DNA from: Sphingobacteriales bacterium
Lineage (GTDB): Bacteria > Bacteroidota > Bacteroidia > Chitinophagales > JADIYW01
Length of the DNA: 64,000 nucleotides
Assembly (NCBI GenBank): GCA_016721245.1
Contig: JADKIQ010000007.1
Location: 62,001 to 126,000 of the forward strand
Direction of reading: 5' to 3'
Numbering within the stretch: position 1 is the first letter of the stretch; the number at the start of each line of letters is the position of its first letter. The notes beneath the pieces were generated by a model, which saw only the letters and a program-made list of their open reading frames with translations, did no database searches and was not told the origin of the DNA. Position numbers and translations under genes: made by a program. Below are positions 45,353 through 54,425 of the stretch, one piece after another.

Positions 45353-46618
45353 ATGAACATATTTAAAATCTTAGCAAACGGTGATGGTTCAATTAACGAA
45401 GCAAATGTTTCAGCATTTTTAGGCTATTTATTAAATCCATATGCTGATCATGGTCTGGGATTTGAATTTTTAGAGAACTTCTTAAAGCAGATAGAAATCC
45501 AAGAAGAGAATTTTAATGCATTAAAATATGATTATGAGATTTTCTTTGAACAAGCATTTAAAGAAGAAGATAAGTCAAAACAGATCGTTGACATTGTAAT
45601 ACTATGTATTAATAATGATATAGGCACACAAAAAGAATCTTATGTGAAAAATATTTTAAGTAATGAAAGAAGAGTAGAGTATATCTTTTTGATAGAGAAT
45701 AAAATTAAGAAATCTGCTAAAAAAACTAATCAGTTAGAAGACCAATTAACATCAACTATTACTGAATTATCTAAAATACCAGAACTTAAGATAGATAATG
45801 ACAAAATCTATTCAATATACATAACTCCAAAAGATGATTCATTAATTAAAGAATTTAAGAAACTTGAAAGCAGCACTAAAAAACATATTTTTTGGAAGGA
45901 AACAAATATTTCTGTAGAACAAAAATCTAATGCAATAGTTAACTCGACTAAAATGGGAATTAAAACAGATGCTCCAGCTATAACCAATACACCTATTGTT
46001 AACAACGAGAACAAACTAAAGCAGGAAATGGATTGTTTTCTCATAAAAATATTAAAGGATATTATCGAAAAAGAAGCTAAAACAGAAATTGACGCGATAA
46101 ATGAATACACTAAACATACTATAAAATCATTTATACAATTTATTCAAAATGACTTTAAATCTGAAAGACAAGAGCAGAAAGATAGAAAGAATGATGGCTC
46201 TTATACAAAGGAGTATATTGATATTAATAACAAAACTGATATTAAAAATAAATTACAGTTGATAAAAAGTGAATTAATTAAAAGGAACGCTGACCTTGTG
46301 AAATATTTGTCCGAGCCAGACTTAAAAGCACCTATGGTACCAAAGTTATCGTTGGATATTTCAGATATTTTTATTGAAATTCAATCATATACAAAAAAGA
46401 GAGACTCGGTCTCGCTATTATTTAGAATTAACTCTAAAAATAAAGAATCAAGAGAAAAACTTGAATTAATTGCGAAGAAATTAAAAGTAGATATTAAAAA
46501 TAAAAAGTCAACACAAGCATACTGTAAAACTGAAATGATGAAAAAAGATATCAGGATAGATGATTTTGATACTATTTACAACAGATTAGAAGAAACTATC
46601 AAGCTAATAAAAATATAA
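45353..46618 (+). CDS. PD-(D/E)XK nuclease-like protein
   Basis: A 421-residue protein related to the PDDEXK_4 type seen at 38.5 kb: ANVSAFLGYLLNPYADHGLGFEFLENFL in the N-terminus matches the SAIISELLNPNGNHGQGDQFLKLF box there, and IVDIVILCI then VEYIFLIENKIKKSAKKTNQLEDQL give the Asp...Glu-x-Lys and downstream Gln. The C-terminal ~200 residues are Lys/Glu-rich helices. Last gene of the operon led by the AAA+ motor. It may be the effector nuclease of this system. Confidence 0.8.
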   Translation: MNIFKILANGDGSINEANVSAFLGYLLNPYADHGLGFEFLENFLKQIEIQEENFNALKYDYEIFFEQAFKEEDKSKQIVDIVILCINNDIGTQKESYVKNILSNERRVEYIFLIENKIKKSAKKTNQLEDQLTSTITELSKIPELKIDNDKIYSIYITPKDDSLIKEFKKLESSTKKHIFWKETNISVEQKSNAIVNSTKMGIKTDAPAITNTPIVNNENKLKQEMDCFLIKILKDIIEKEAKTEIDAINEYTKHTIKSFIQFIQNDFKSERQEQKDRKNDGSYTKEYIDINNKTDIKNKLQLIKSELIKRNADLVKYLSEPDLKAPMVPKLSLDISDIFIEIQSYTKKRDSVSLLFRINSKNKESREKLELIAKKLKVDIKNKKSTQAYCKTEMMKKDIRIDDFDTIYNRLEETIKLIKI

Positions 46619-46623
46619 AATCA

Positions 46624-46704
46624 ATGCAATCTCTCACCCTCTGCAAATCCGAATTTAAGTTAGCATCTTATTGCTTCAGAAAATGGGCACTATGCTTAAT
46701 ATAA
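46624..46704 (+). pseudogene. short remnant resembling the N-terminus of a DUF2779-type protein
   Basis: A 26-codon frame reads MQSLTLCKSEFKLASYCFRK and then stops. This resembles the start of Cas4-like/DUF2779 proteins (a KSxF-KLAxxCxRK pattern); the intact relative begins 42 nt later with a similar LSKSTYMLGCQCTKRLYL. It may be a decayed duplicate start, or coincidence given the short length. Confidence 0.35.
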
Positions 46705-46745
46705 AAAGTGAATAAAAGGATATCTATATATAAAAATTTAAAAAA

Positions 46746-48221
46746 ATGGAAAAACATGTTTTATCAAAGTCAACATATATGCTGGGGTGCCAGTGTACAA
46801 AAAGATTATACTTACATAAATTTAAAAGTGACTTACGCAATCCCGCTGATGAAAACCAGCAAGCCATTTTTGATGCAGGTACAAGAGTAGGAGAAATTGC
46901 CAGGCAATTATTCCCTATGGGTACTGATGCTTCTCCTGTTGATAAATTTAACTATCAGGAATCTGTCTTAAAAACACAGGAACTTATAGCAAATGGAATT
47001 AAAGTAATCTATGAAGCATGTTTCCAATTTGATGGCGTACTTTGTGCAATTGATATTCTTGTGAAAAAAAAAGGGAAATGGTATGCTTATGAAGTAAAAG
47101 GTTCAACGGAAGTAAAAAATTATCATATAGAAGATGCTGCACTTCAATATTTTGTGATTACGAATAGTGGCTTAAAACTCGAAGACATAAGTATAGTGTA
47201 TCTGAATAATAAATATGTACGACAAGGTGACTTGGATATACAGCAATTATTTTCAACAGAATCAGTATTGAACAGAATAACAATAAAACAAGAAGCTGTA
47301 GTAAAAAAAATTAAAGAATTAAAGAAAATAATAACAGAAAAAAAAGAACCAGTCATAAAAGTGGGTTTGCATTGCTCTGATCCGTTTGACTGCGACTTTT
47401 CAAATCATTGCTGGAAAGATATACCCACCGAGAATTCAGTAATGTTATTATACAAAAAAGACAAAATATATTTTCTGGAAAAAGAAATATATTCCTTTGA
47501 AGAAATCCCTGAAGATTATAAATTAGACAAACGTTCTTCAAAGAAGATTGATAAGTTAAAAGATACAGAAATTACAATAAACAAAGAACAGATTGGTAAC
47601 TTTTTATCTAAAATTGCAGCTCCTTTTTAGTATTTCGATTTTGAAACCTATCAAATGGCCGTGCCTGAATTTGATCAGCTAAGACCTTATCAGATGGTAC
47701 CTTTTCAATATTCCGTTCATATAAAAGAAAATGAAAATTCTATAGTAAACCATACAGATTTCTTAGGTGATGGGATAAATGACCCCAGAATCTCTTTAAT
47801 AAAAAAGATGTTATCTGATTTGGGGAAAAAGGGTAGTATAATATGTTATAATGCAGCTTTTGAAAAAACCAGAATAAAGGATTTAGCTATGGATTTTCCG
47901 GAATATTCGGCTTCATTAAATAAATTGATAACAAGAATCGTTGATCTGATGGTTCCTTTTCAGAAATTGTGGTATTACCACCCAAAATTTAAAGCAAAAC
48001 ATTCTATCAAGTATGTATTACCCGCTTTAATACCTGAATTGACTTATTCCGATTTAGAAATTCAGAATGGTGGTGAGGCAAGTGCTATATATCCTGCTTT
48101 AAGAAACAAAACTGAACAAGAAATAACATCAATCAGAAACAATCTATTGGAATACTGCAAACTGGATACTTTTGCAATGGTCAAAATCCATGAACATCTC
48201 GCAGATATATCTAAATCTTAG
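46746..48221 (+). pseudogene. Cas4-like/DUF2779 protein interrupted by an in-frame stop
   Basis: One continuous frame of 491 codons broken only by TAG at 47628-47630. The first 294 codons give a Cas4/RecB-like nuclease: YMLGCQCTKRLYL (Cys), then FDGVLCAIDILVKKKGKWYAYEVKGST (Asp...Glu-x-Lys), DAALQYFVI and the Fe-S type HCSDPFDCDFSNHCW. The part after the stop (YFDFETYQMAVPEF, then RPYQMVPFQYSVHI, IICYNAAFEKTRI, LDTFAMVKIHEHL) is the DUF2779 DEDD-exonuclease-like domain with its FDFET metal motif. The expected residue at the stop is Tyr or Phe (one base change from TAT/TAC). Nonsense mutation, sequence error or stop read-through cannot be separated here. Confidence 0.82.
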
Positions 48222-48268
48222 CGTTAATGAGTTCTAATTTTATAGATTGTTGGTGTCAATTAATATTT

Positions 48269-48895
48269 TTAAGTAATTAATTGCTTTAATTGCTTAAATT
48301 CTTCATTGCTTAAAATTTCATTTTTCAGTCCTTGTACTTGCCAAAGACCTGATTCCTTTATTTTCTTCTTTGGCGAGTGATTTCCTAGCCAATTCTCACT
48401 TGGTTTAACTTCTCCTTGTGCTAAAGTTGCAACAATTTTACTTTCCCAAAAAAGTCGTTTTTCTTTAGTTTCCACATTAAAAACACAAAAAGAGAAATTT
48501 GTTTGGATATATTTTGAAATCTCTTTTTCTAAATTCGATTCAAAATCAAGGTCAATTAGTTTTAAATTCTTTTCTTTATTCGCTTTTGATGTAATATCAA
48601 GTTCCCAATATCTTAAATAAGGATTTTTTTCTTTATTGAGAATAGCACGTCCTATATTTTTTCGGAATATACTTCTGTTTTTATTTTCGGTTATAAAATG
48701 TTCTGTCAGCCTTTTTTTTAAGTTATTCTCTCCGGTGTCGGTTCCTACCCGTACAATCCTATCAAGACCATTATAAATTTCGCCCTTTTCAAATTTCACA
48801 TAAATTCCATTTTCGGGAATAAGATGCAATTTTGAATCGAAAGGAAAAGTAAATCGCATTAAATTATTAAATAGCCCATGAAGTTCTTTTTCCAT
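48269..48895 (-). CDS. GIY-YIG-like nuclease domain protein
   Basis: A 208-residue protein. Residues ~30-105 look like a GIY-YIG-type fold: NGIYVKFEKGE (GIY), LDRIVRVGTDTG (in place of YIG), then LKKRLTEHFITENKNRSIFRKNIGRAIL with basic catalytic-type residues. The C-terminal half has YIQTNFSFCVFNVETKEKRLFWESKIVATLA (with Glu for the metal) and NWLGNHSPKKKIKESGLWQVQ. It is one nucleotide from the upstream DUF6884 gene on the same strand, so they are a coupled pair. The pair is a plausible nuclease module in the island. Confidence 0.7.
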   Translation of the reverse strand: MEKELHGLFNNLMRFTFPFDSKLHLIPENGIYVKFEKGEIYNGLDRIVRVGTDTGENNLKKRLTEHFITENKNRSIFRKNIGRAILNKEKNPYLRYWELDITSKANKEKNLKLIDLDFESNLEKEISKYIQTNFSFCVFNVETKEKRLFWESKIVATLAQGEVKPSENWLGNHSPKKKIKESGLWQVQGLKNEILSNEEFKQLKQLIT

Positions 48896-48896
48896 A

Positions 48897-49358
48897 TTAT
48901 GAAAATATATTTAATTCTTTTAATTTACTAGATCTTTCAAATAAACCAATCCCTTTTAATGGCTCTATGATATTTACTAATCCGGTTTGAATAGGTTGTA
49001 CATATGCTTGTCCTGCTAAAATTATGAATTTGTCATTTTTTAAGTCTGCTACTTTGCCCAGTTCTTCCAGTACCTTTTTTCCCCAAATATCTGCTTCTTC
49101 CTTTGATAAAACTTTCAAATAAGGTTTTTTCTCTTTCTTTTTTGGAGAAACATAAGCTAAAGTAACATTATAAGGTTCAATTTCTTGCTCAAGCTCAAGT
49201 AAATGATAATAAGCTGAAAGAATAAATATCTTGTCAGGTTTCAATGATTGTCCGTAAGCTAAACTATTTATAAATAAAGATCCTTTATACAAGTCTTTTG
49301 CTTTTGCTTTGGTTTTACCCTTTCGGGAAACACAAGATATCAATACTATTCGTTTCAT
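48897..49358 (-). CDS. DUF6884 family protein
   Basis: A 153-residue protein with the DUF6884 pattern: LISCVSRKGKTKAKAKDLYKGSLF, then SLKPDKIFILSAYYHLLELEQEIEPYNVTL, and FIILAGQAYVQPI. The domain is Rossmann-like and related to enzymes that handle nucleotide or base modification, but its function is unestablished. The downstream GIY-YIG-like gene starts 1 nt after its stop. Start ATG at 49358 is clear. Confidence 0.82.
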   Translation of the reverse strand: MKRIVLISCVSRKGKTKAKAKDLYKGSLFINSLAYGQSLKPDKIFILSAYYHLLELEQEIEPYNVTLAYVSPKKKEKKPYLKVLSKEEADIWGKKVLEELGKVADLKNDKFIILAGQAYVQPIQTGLVNIIEPLKGIGLFERSSKLKELNIFS

Positions 49359-49494
49359 TATTATTTTATTATTTACAATTACGGTTATCCTATTTATAGA
49401 AAATTTATAATAATAAATTCCTTGAGTCTTCTAAATGTAAATATAGAAGTAAGTTTCATTATTATTCATCACCTTATATTTTTATATTTAGTAT

Positions 49495-49653
49495 ATGGTA
49501 AATCAAACATTTACCAGAACAGAACTATATGATATAGTCAGGTCAGAACTGTTACTAATGCTCTCTATTGCATTGTCTTTGAGGTTATGCAGGCAAACTC
49601 TATATCAAGCTTTGACTCGTGTGATGGCTTGTGGATTTTGCAAAAGTGCGTGA
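49495..49653 (+). pseudogene. remnant of an HTH-type (TRTELYDLVW-family) protein
   Basis: A 52-codon frame begins MVNQTFTRTELYDIVRSELL, which matches the start of a known Bacteroidota helix-turn-helix family (FTRxELYDLVWSEP...). The rest reads as scrambled hydrophobics and stops; a piece in another frame (AVWANTLF) resembles the family's later GxWAKLxF box. It is probably a decayed gene in the spacer between the DUF6884 gene and the helicase fusion. Confidence 0.4.
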
Positions 49654-49679
49654 CTGCTGTATGGGCTAATACTTTATTT

Positions 49680-51887
49680 TCATTCAATTACCCGATCAAA
49701 TATTCCTATTACATTAAACGTTCTTTCATTGATTGAATCAGTGTCAATTATAATATCTTGATATGAAGCATCAAATGATTTTGGTTTAAGTATAATTTTT
49801 TCATGTTTCCATCCTTCCTCAGTTACTTCTTTTAGACTGTAATACTCTTTGAAAGTGTAAGAAGAACCAAAATCAATATCTTGAAGGTCATAATACTCTG
49901 CAATTACCATTAAGCCATTTCTACTACCACCATGATATTTCTTGAACAGAGCAATTTGACCGTCTTGTACTATTTTATTCATGGAGTTACCAATTATTTC
50001 GCATGCAAAATGGTCATGTGTAATTTTCACACCTTCTGGTACAAAAATGAATTTATCATCAGGGAAGCTGTCATTGAATTTAAATTCGCCGGCAGCTACT
50101 TTTAAGGAATATAATGGAACACTATTTTCAAATGGTATTAATTTAATTTCTTTCGGCTTAGCTATCTCAATTATTGGATTTTCATTTTTATTAAATGAAT
50201 AAATGTGCTTTTTAAAATAATTTCGCAAATTTTCATCACACACGTAAATGTAACAACCTAGTATGCCTCTGAGCATAATTGTTTTATAAATATTTATTAC
50301 ATAGTCTTTCAGTATTGCGTTATCTGTTATTGTTGCAGAACCATTTCTGTCTTTATAATTTTCCCTGACTATCTCTATTTCTTTTGAAATTGGATTGTAT
50401 TTAATTTCGGGTCCAAAAATTATAGCCGCATAATTGAGGTCGTAACCTTGTGTGGTATGAATACAACCTACCTCTTGTGCATCAATATCAGAATTGATGT
50501 AATCAATTGCAGTTGAGTTCCATTTTAGTTTAATGTTTTCTATTTCTATATCATATGCATCAGGGTCATTCTTGCTTATCCATGGCCAGGCATAGCCAGC
50601 AATGAATCTTGAAAGCTCATGTTTTTCGTTCTTTACTCTAAGTTCCTTTATGAAATCAGAAAAATTCTCAAAAAGTAGCAATTCATAATTAATATCATTG
50701 TATTTGAACTCTTTGTTCTTAAAAGTATTGTCTAATAAATTATTAACAAAATCAACAAATCCATTGCCTCCTTTTACTCTGAATTGCGAATGTAATTTGA
50801 CACTTATAGAGTTAGATGCATTTTTTAAATTTTCAAAATCAATAGCATCAACATCAGATGGTTTTATAGATTGTTTAGCATCATAAAAATATAGTACTTT
50901 ATTTGACCTTAGTTGAGTCCAGGCTAACTCCGAAGTGTTTAGTTTGTCTAGTCCTAATGCATTACAAACCCTGTCATATATTGCGAAGTATGGGCCCAGA
51001 TTAACTCTTTTTCTTAAACGATGAGATTCGTCCACAAATAGAATATCATATTTTTCATATTCCAGATCTGAAGGGCCAATAACAAGATTTGAATTCAAAC
51101 CATTAATGTTTTGAAAAACCTTTTTAATAGTTTTTCTAAAAGAACCCATTGCTATAACCATACCCATTTTAGGATTTGGAAACTTTATTTTTAATTGTTT
51201 TACCTTATCTATAAATTCCTTTTCGTCTTCACCGAATTCTCTGTAATTAAAATCCTCATCTGATGTTAGCATTAACTTAAATAGAAATATAGCTAAAATG
51301 GTTTTGCCTGTGCCTGCGCCACCCTCCACTAATACAGATTTTTTATTTTCAGAAAGTAGGGCATCTATAATTAGCATCAAATTTTTTCTTTGATCAGCAG
51401 ATAAAGTCTTGTACGGAGAATATTTGAATAAGTCGCTATTTGAGATATGTTCTAGACTATGTTGAGCAATTCCGTTACTTATAAGTCCATTCCAGATATT
51501 TTTAAACATATCCCAATAAAACTCATCTCTTTGGTAATAAGAGTGATTTACCAATCCTAAATTACCATTTAATAATTTGTATTTGCCGTCAGCATGCAGA
51601 TACTTTATTAAATTGGATTCAATATCTAATGTTACCGATTTATTGAATTTTTTACTGGAAATTAAATGAGCTTCTTGTAAATGGCTTTTACTTGGTGTTT
51701 GCAAATGTGTGAATATTCGCGAATTAGTATCAATGGTTTCACCAACATAGGCTTGTCTTACGCCATTGTTATTTAAAATATATACGATAGGCCAATTTTC
51801 GCTTACAAAATATTGTGATTGAATAGAATTCAATCCATTATTATTGAACGCAATTTTGTTTATTTCAAAATCTTTGTTATAGCTCAT
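49680..51887 (-). CDS. GIY-YIG / DUF2075 helicase / S24 (LexA-like) peptidase triple fusion
   Basis: A 735-residue protein with three parts. Residues ~30-110: GIY-YIG nuclease (WPIVYILNNNG, QAYVGET, Arg57, Glu90, Asn108). Residues ~185-590: SF1-type DUF2075 helicase/ATPase, with Walker A EGGAGTGKTILAIF, Walker B DILFVDESHRLRKR and late VGCIHTTQGYDLNYAAIIFG. Last ~140 residues: S24 peptidase-like fold with CEIIGNSMNKIVQDGQIALF (Ser nucleophile position) and SSYTFKEYYSL (Lys position), the LexA Ser-Lys dyad. DUF2075 helicases with GIY-YIG occur in defence islands; the added S24 domain is unusual and might allow self-cleavage on DNA damage. The ATG at 51887 overlaps the mazG stop by 11 nt. Confidence 0.85.
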   Translation of the reverse strand: MSYNKDFEINKIAFNNNGLNSIQSQYFVSENWPIVYILNNNGVRQAYVGETIDTNSRIFTHLQTPSKSHLQEAHLISSKKFNKSVTLDIESNLIKYLHADGKYKLLNGNLGLVNHSYYQRDEFYWDMFKNIWNGLISNGIAQHSLEHISNSDLFKYSPYKTLSADQRKNLMLIIDALLSENKKSVLVEGGAGTGKTILAIFLFKLMLTSDEDFNYREFGEDEKEFIDKVKQLKIKFPNPKMGMVIAMGSFRKTIKKVFQNINGLNSNLVIGPSDLEYEKYDILFVDESHRLRKRVNLGPYFAIYDRVCNALGLDKLNTSELAWTQLRSNKVLYFYDAKQSIKPSDVDAIDFENLKNASNSISVKLHSQFRVKGGNGFVDFVNNLLDNTFKNKEFKYNDINYELLLFENFSDFIKELRVKNEKHELSRFIAGYAWPWISKNDPDAYDIEIENIKLKWNSTAIDYINSDIDAQEVGCIHTTQGYDLNYAAIIFGPEIKYNPISKEIEIVRENYKDRNGSATITDNAILKDYVINIYKTIMLRGILGCYIYVCDENLRNYFKKHIYSFNKNENPIIEIAKPKEIKLIPFENSVPLYSLKVAAGEFKFNDSFPDDKFIFVPEGVKITHDHFACEIIGNSMNKIVQDGQIALFKKYHGGSRNGLMVIAEYYDLQDIDFGSSYTFKEYYSLKEVTEEGWKHEKIILKPKSFDASYQDIIIDTDSINERTFNVIGIFDRVIE

Positions 51888-52206
51888 TGTACTTTTTTGC
51901 AGTCCCTTTTGCTTTGTCAATTGGATATTTCTCTCCATTTTTCTTGATTTTTTCAAGAACAATCTCCTTGACATCAAATTTATATTTGTCTGCTAGTAAA
52001 AAAGCAAAGGCAAATACATCAGCCAATTCTTCTTTTACTTTATCAGGATTAGCCTCGGACGCATTTTTCCAAAGAAATAATTCTAAAAGCTCACTGGCTT
52101 CTACATTAACTGCTAAGGCAAGGTCTTTAGGATTATGAAACTGTTCCCAGTCTCTTTCATTTCGAAATTTTATGAGTGCTCCTGTTATTTCTTTTATGTC
52201 TGACAT
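51877..52206 (-). CDS. MazG-like nucleotide pyrophosphohydrolase
   Basis: A 109-residue all-alpha NTP pyrophosphohydrolase of the MazG/dUTPase-like class, hydrolysing (d)NTP to (d)NMP. Metal motifs visible: NVEASELLELFLWK (Glu-x-x-Glu) and VKEELADVFAFAFLLADKYK (Glu-x-x-Asp). The size and sequence match small stand-alone MazG-like enzymes. It overlaps the helicase fusion start by 11 nt and is translated first, so the two are coupled. Lowering the dNTP pool or removing modified nucleotides are known roles of such enzymes in defence or housekeeping. Confidence 0.9.
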   Translation of the reverse strand: MSDIKEITGALIKFRNERDWEQFHNPKDLALAVNVEASELLELFLWKNASEANPDKVKEELADVFAFAFLLADKYKFDVKEIVLEKIKKNGEKYPIDKAKGTAKKYNEL

Positions 52207-52377
52207 TATTTATTGGTTTAAGGCTTAGTAAAAAGGTTTGGCAGGTAAGATAAGTCTGTAATTTACTTAGACAAACGTTGATTACCTGCACTCATAAATA
52301 TACAAATATAATTTAATCAAAATACTGCCCTTCAAATTGTGTTGTGTTGTTGTTAGCAGTTGGTTTTTCATCTAGTT

Positions 52378-53040
52378 TTACTGTGTCAAAGTCAATAAAT
52401 GACCAACGTGATCGCTTAATTTTTTATCAGTGTTCCAAGTTTCAATTTCTAAATGCTTGTTGTGTACATAGTCCTTGCTTAAAACAATGTGGTCAACTGT
52501 ATCAGCGATGTTTGAAGTCGTGTTTATTAGTCCATAGGTTTTAAAAGCCTCCACAAGTGTTTGCCTGGCTTTGATACTCGGCCATGGCCGTCCCGAAAAT
52601 GTAATATTTAAGTCACCGGCAAAACAAACATGTCTGCCCGGAAATATTTTCCCAAAGTCCACCAATTGTCCGTTAAGATCGTTGTCAAAACGTGGTTGCC
52701 AATTTGCAAAAACACCAATAATAGAACCGTAAACGGTAAGCAGTCCAAAAGGTGTTTCAATGTCAGTGCAAACTGTCGTAAAACTGTCAAAAGTTTTATG
52801 TCGTGTTGTTGTCTTATACTTTGTAAGAATACTAACTCTGTTTTCACCGGCTGCATACTTAATATTGTCAAAGTTAATCGGTAATTGGTCTGTAGAAATA
52901 CAAGTATAATTCTCGAGTTTTATAATTGAATTAGTTTCAGTCAGTACTAATATGTCAGCGTTGATATCAACCAACTTATCTAGTAAAAGTTGATTTTTTC
53001 TCTTTATGAGCCTTTCTAAATTCCAGGTTACAATTCTCAT
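52378..53040 (-). CDS. endonuclease/exonuclease/phosphatase family protein
   Basis: A 220-residue soluble EEP-fold protein. Motifs: RIVTWNLERLIK (Asn), ILVLTETNS (metal Glu), HVCFAGDLNITFSGRP (Asp/Asn), TVDHIVLS and KLSDHVGHLL (Asp-His). The domain has no membrane anchor, unlike the 9.2-kb relative. The protein is at the short end of the family. It lies 171 nt upstream of mazG on the same strand and may form an operon with it. Likely a DNA or RNA phosphodiesterase. Confidence 0.85.
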   Translation of the reverse strand: MRIVTWNLERLIKRKNQLLLDKLVDINADILVLTETNSIIKLENYTCISTDQLPINFDNIKYAAGENRVSILTKYKTTTRHKTFDSFTTVCTDIETPFGLLTVYGSIIGVFANWQPRFDNDLNGQLVDFGKIFPGRHVCFAGDLNITFSGRPWPSIKARQTLVEAFKTYGLINTTSNIADTVDHIVLSKDYVHNKHLEIETWNTDKKLSDHVGHLLTLTQ

Positions 53041-53439
53041 TATTTGTACTTAAGTGGTTGTTTATAGTCTCTTCCGCTAAAATTGCAGGTAATGGTTTAG
53101 GGCTAAGTACAGTGGGGCTTTTCATAACACAAAACAGTCAATCTACTTTAAATTTATTATTTGCAAAACAATTCTAATCACCTCTATCCTTCCATTTGAT
53201 TTTAGCCAATGCTACCACATGTCCTTCTTTCTTGTGAAGCGGGATATTCTATATTCAATATATATATTGTTATTTGTCAAAACGTTTTTATTTGTAGGAT
53301 TGTATGTAAGCAAAATTTTATTTTATAAAGAAAAGGAATATTTTTTTTCGAGATTTCAAAGTAAGCTATTTTGCAAATTTTGGTTTGCGGATTGGCATTT
53401 AGAGCTTTGCAAATATGATTGTTTTGCGTTAGGCATGGT
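53041..53439. other. AT-rich intergenic gap between defence island and SPFH operon
   Basis: About 400 nt without a gene I can support. The right part (53219-53443) is open on the plus strand for 74 codons but is only hydrophobic/basic AT-rich sequence without a start context. No tRNA, strong hairpin or repeat was recognised. This may be a boundary between imported and resident DNA. Confidence 0.4.
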
Positions 53440-54414
53440 TTAGTTAAATTTTGCTGTTATTTGTGAAATATCAAAGTTTCCATTTAGTTCTTGAACTTCA
53501 ATTTTACCAAGTAATATGTCAAAAAAGAAGTTTCTTATTTTATCAAAAGTTAGAGTAACAGGTTCTCCTTTAGAATTAACGCCTAGGTCATACGTTTTAA
53601 GAAGCTGAGAACCTAAGCTGGCTGCGGTAAGTAAGAAGTGGTTTTGGAATTTATCCATATCCAATAAGTCCGCAGCCAAAACTTTACCAACTACAGTATA
53701 ACTCCTTAATGTTTTCTGAGTTTCTTCGTTTGTAAGAGTTGTTTTAACTTCGTCAAATTCAAGATTCATTTCAATTTTACCGGAATTAGTCGTCTGTAGC
53801 ATTCCTTTATAAAGTGAACCTAAATCTGCTAAACTTAAATTGAAGAATTTTGTTCCTGGTATAATTACAATCTTCTCAATTGAAAAGGCACTTGGTAATA
53901 ATAGCCAAACTGCTTGAGAAGCTTTAATAGAAGGGGTATTAAAAGTACCAACAATTGAATTTGTAATATCAATATTTTGGGTTGCAAATACGCCACCAAT
54001 TACAACACAATTTTGTAAAATTATTTCATCAGCATAAATACTTCCAGCAACAAATGCGTTGTAAAGTGTAACACTTTTAGCATTTATATCTGAATAAAAC
54101 ATGATATTACATTTTGGCGCTCTGGAAACAATAGAGTTAGCTGAACCAACACTCTTTTTAAAAGAGATATTGCCCGTTGCTTCACTGTTTACATATAATT
54201 CAAGTTGAGTAAAAACAGCACCTCTAATTTCAGAATCACCTTGTTGTATTTCTAGTTTGTGGGCATAAACCGCACCTTCAATAACCGAGTTACCTTGAAT
54301 TGTAATTGTTCTGTCAAGTTCAGCTATTTTTTCAGGTAGTATTGAGCCTTTTACCAAATTATCTTTAAGTTGGATATTTGTCTCATTAAAACGAAGTTCT
54401 TTTAATTCATTCAT
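53440..54414 (-). CDS. bactofilin-like beta-helix protein
   Basis: A 324-residue protein. Residues ~20-180 are repeated short hydrophobic beta strands with a turn every ~6 residues (TITIQGNSVIEGAVYAHKLEI, GSIYADEIILQNCVVIGGVFA), the signature of a right-handed beta helix like polymer-forming bactofilins. The C-terminal ~140 residues are different (helical, FDKIRNFFFDILLGKIEV). Bactofilins polymerise into membrane-linked scaffolds. It is the last gene of the seven-gene operon. Bactofilin is the best match, but the C-terminal extension is unusual. Confidence 0.75.
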   Translation of the reverse strand: MNELKELRFNETNIQLKDNLVKGSILPEKIAELDRTITIQGNSVIEGAVYAHKLEIQQGDSEIRGAVFTQLELYVNSEATGNISFKKSVGSANSIVSRAPKCNIMFYSDINAKSVTLYNAFVAGSIYADEIILQNCVVIGGVFATQNIDITNSIVGTFNTPSIKASQAVWLLLPSAFSIEKIVIIPGTKFFNLSLADLGSLYKGMLQTTNSGKIEMNLEFDEVKTTLTNEETQKTLRSYTVVGKVLAADLLDMDKFQNHFLLTAASLGSQLLKTYDLGVNSKGEPVTLTFDKIRNFFFDILLGKIEVQELNGNFDISQITAKFN

Positions 54415-54425
54415 ATTTTTAAGTT

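Noticed and set aside
53219..53443. 74-codon open frame in the 53.0-53.4 kb gap
   Set aside because: AT-rich, hydrophobic-basic mix, no start context and no recognisable family; more likely chance.
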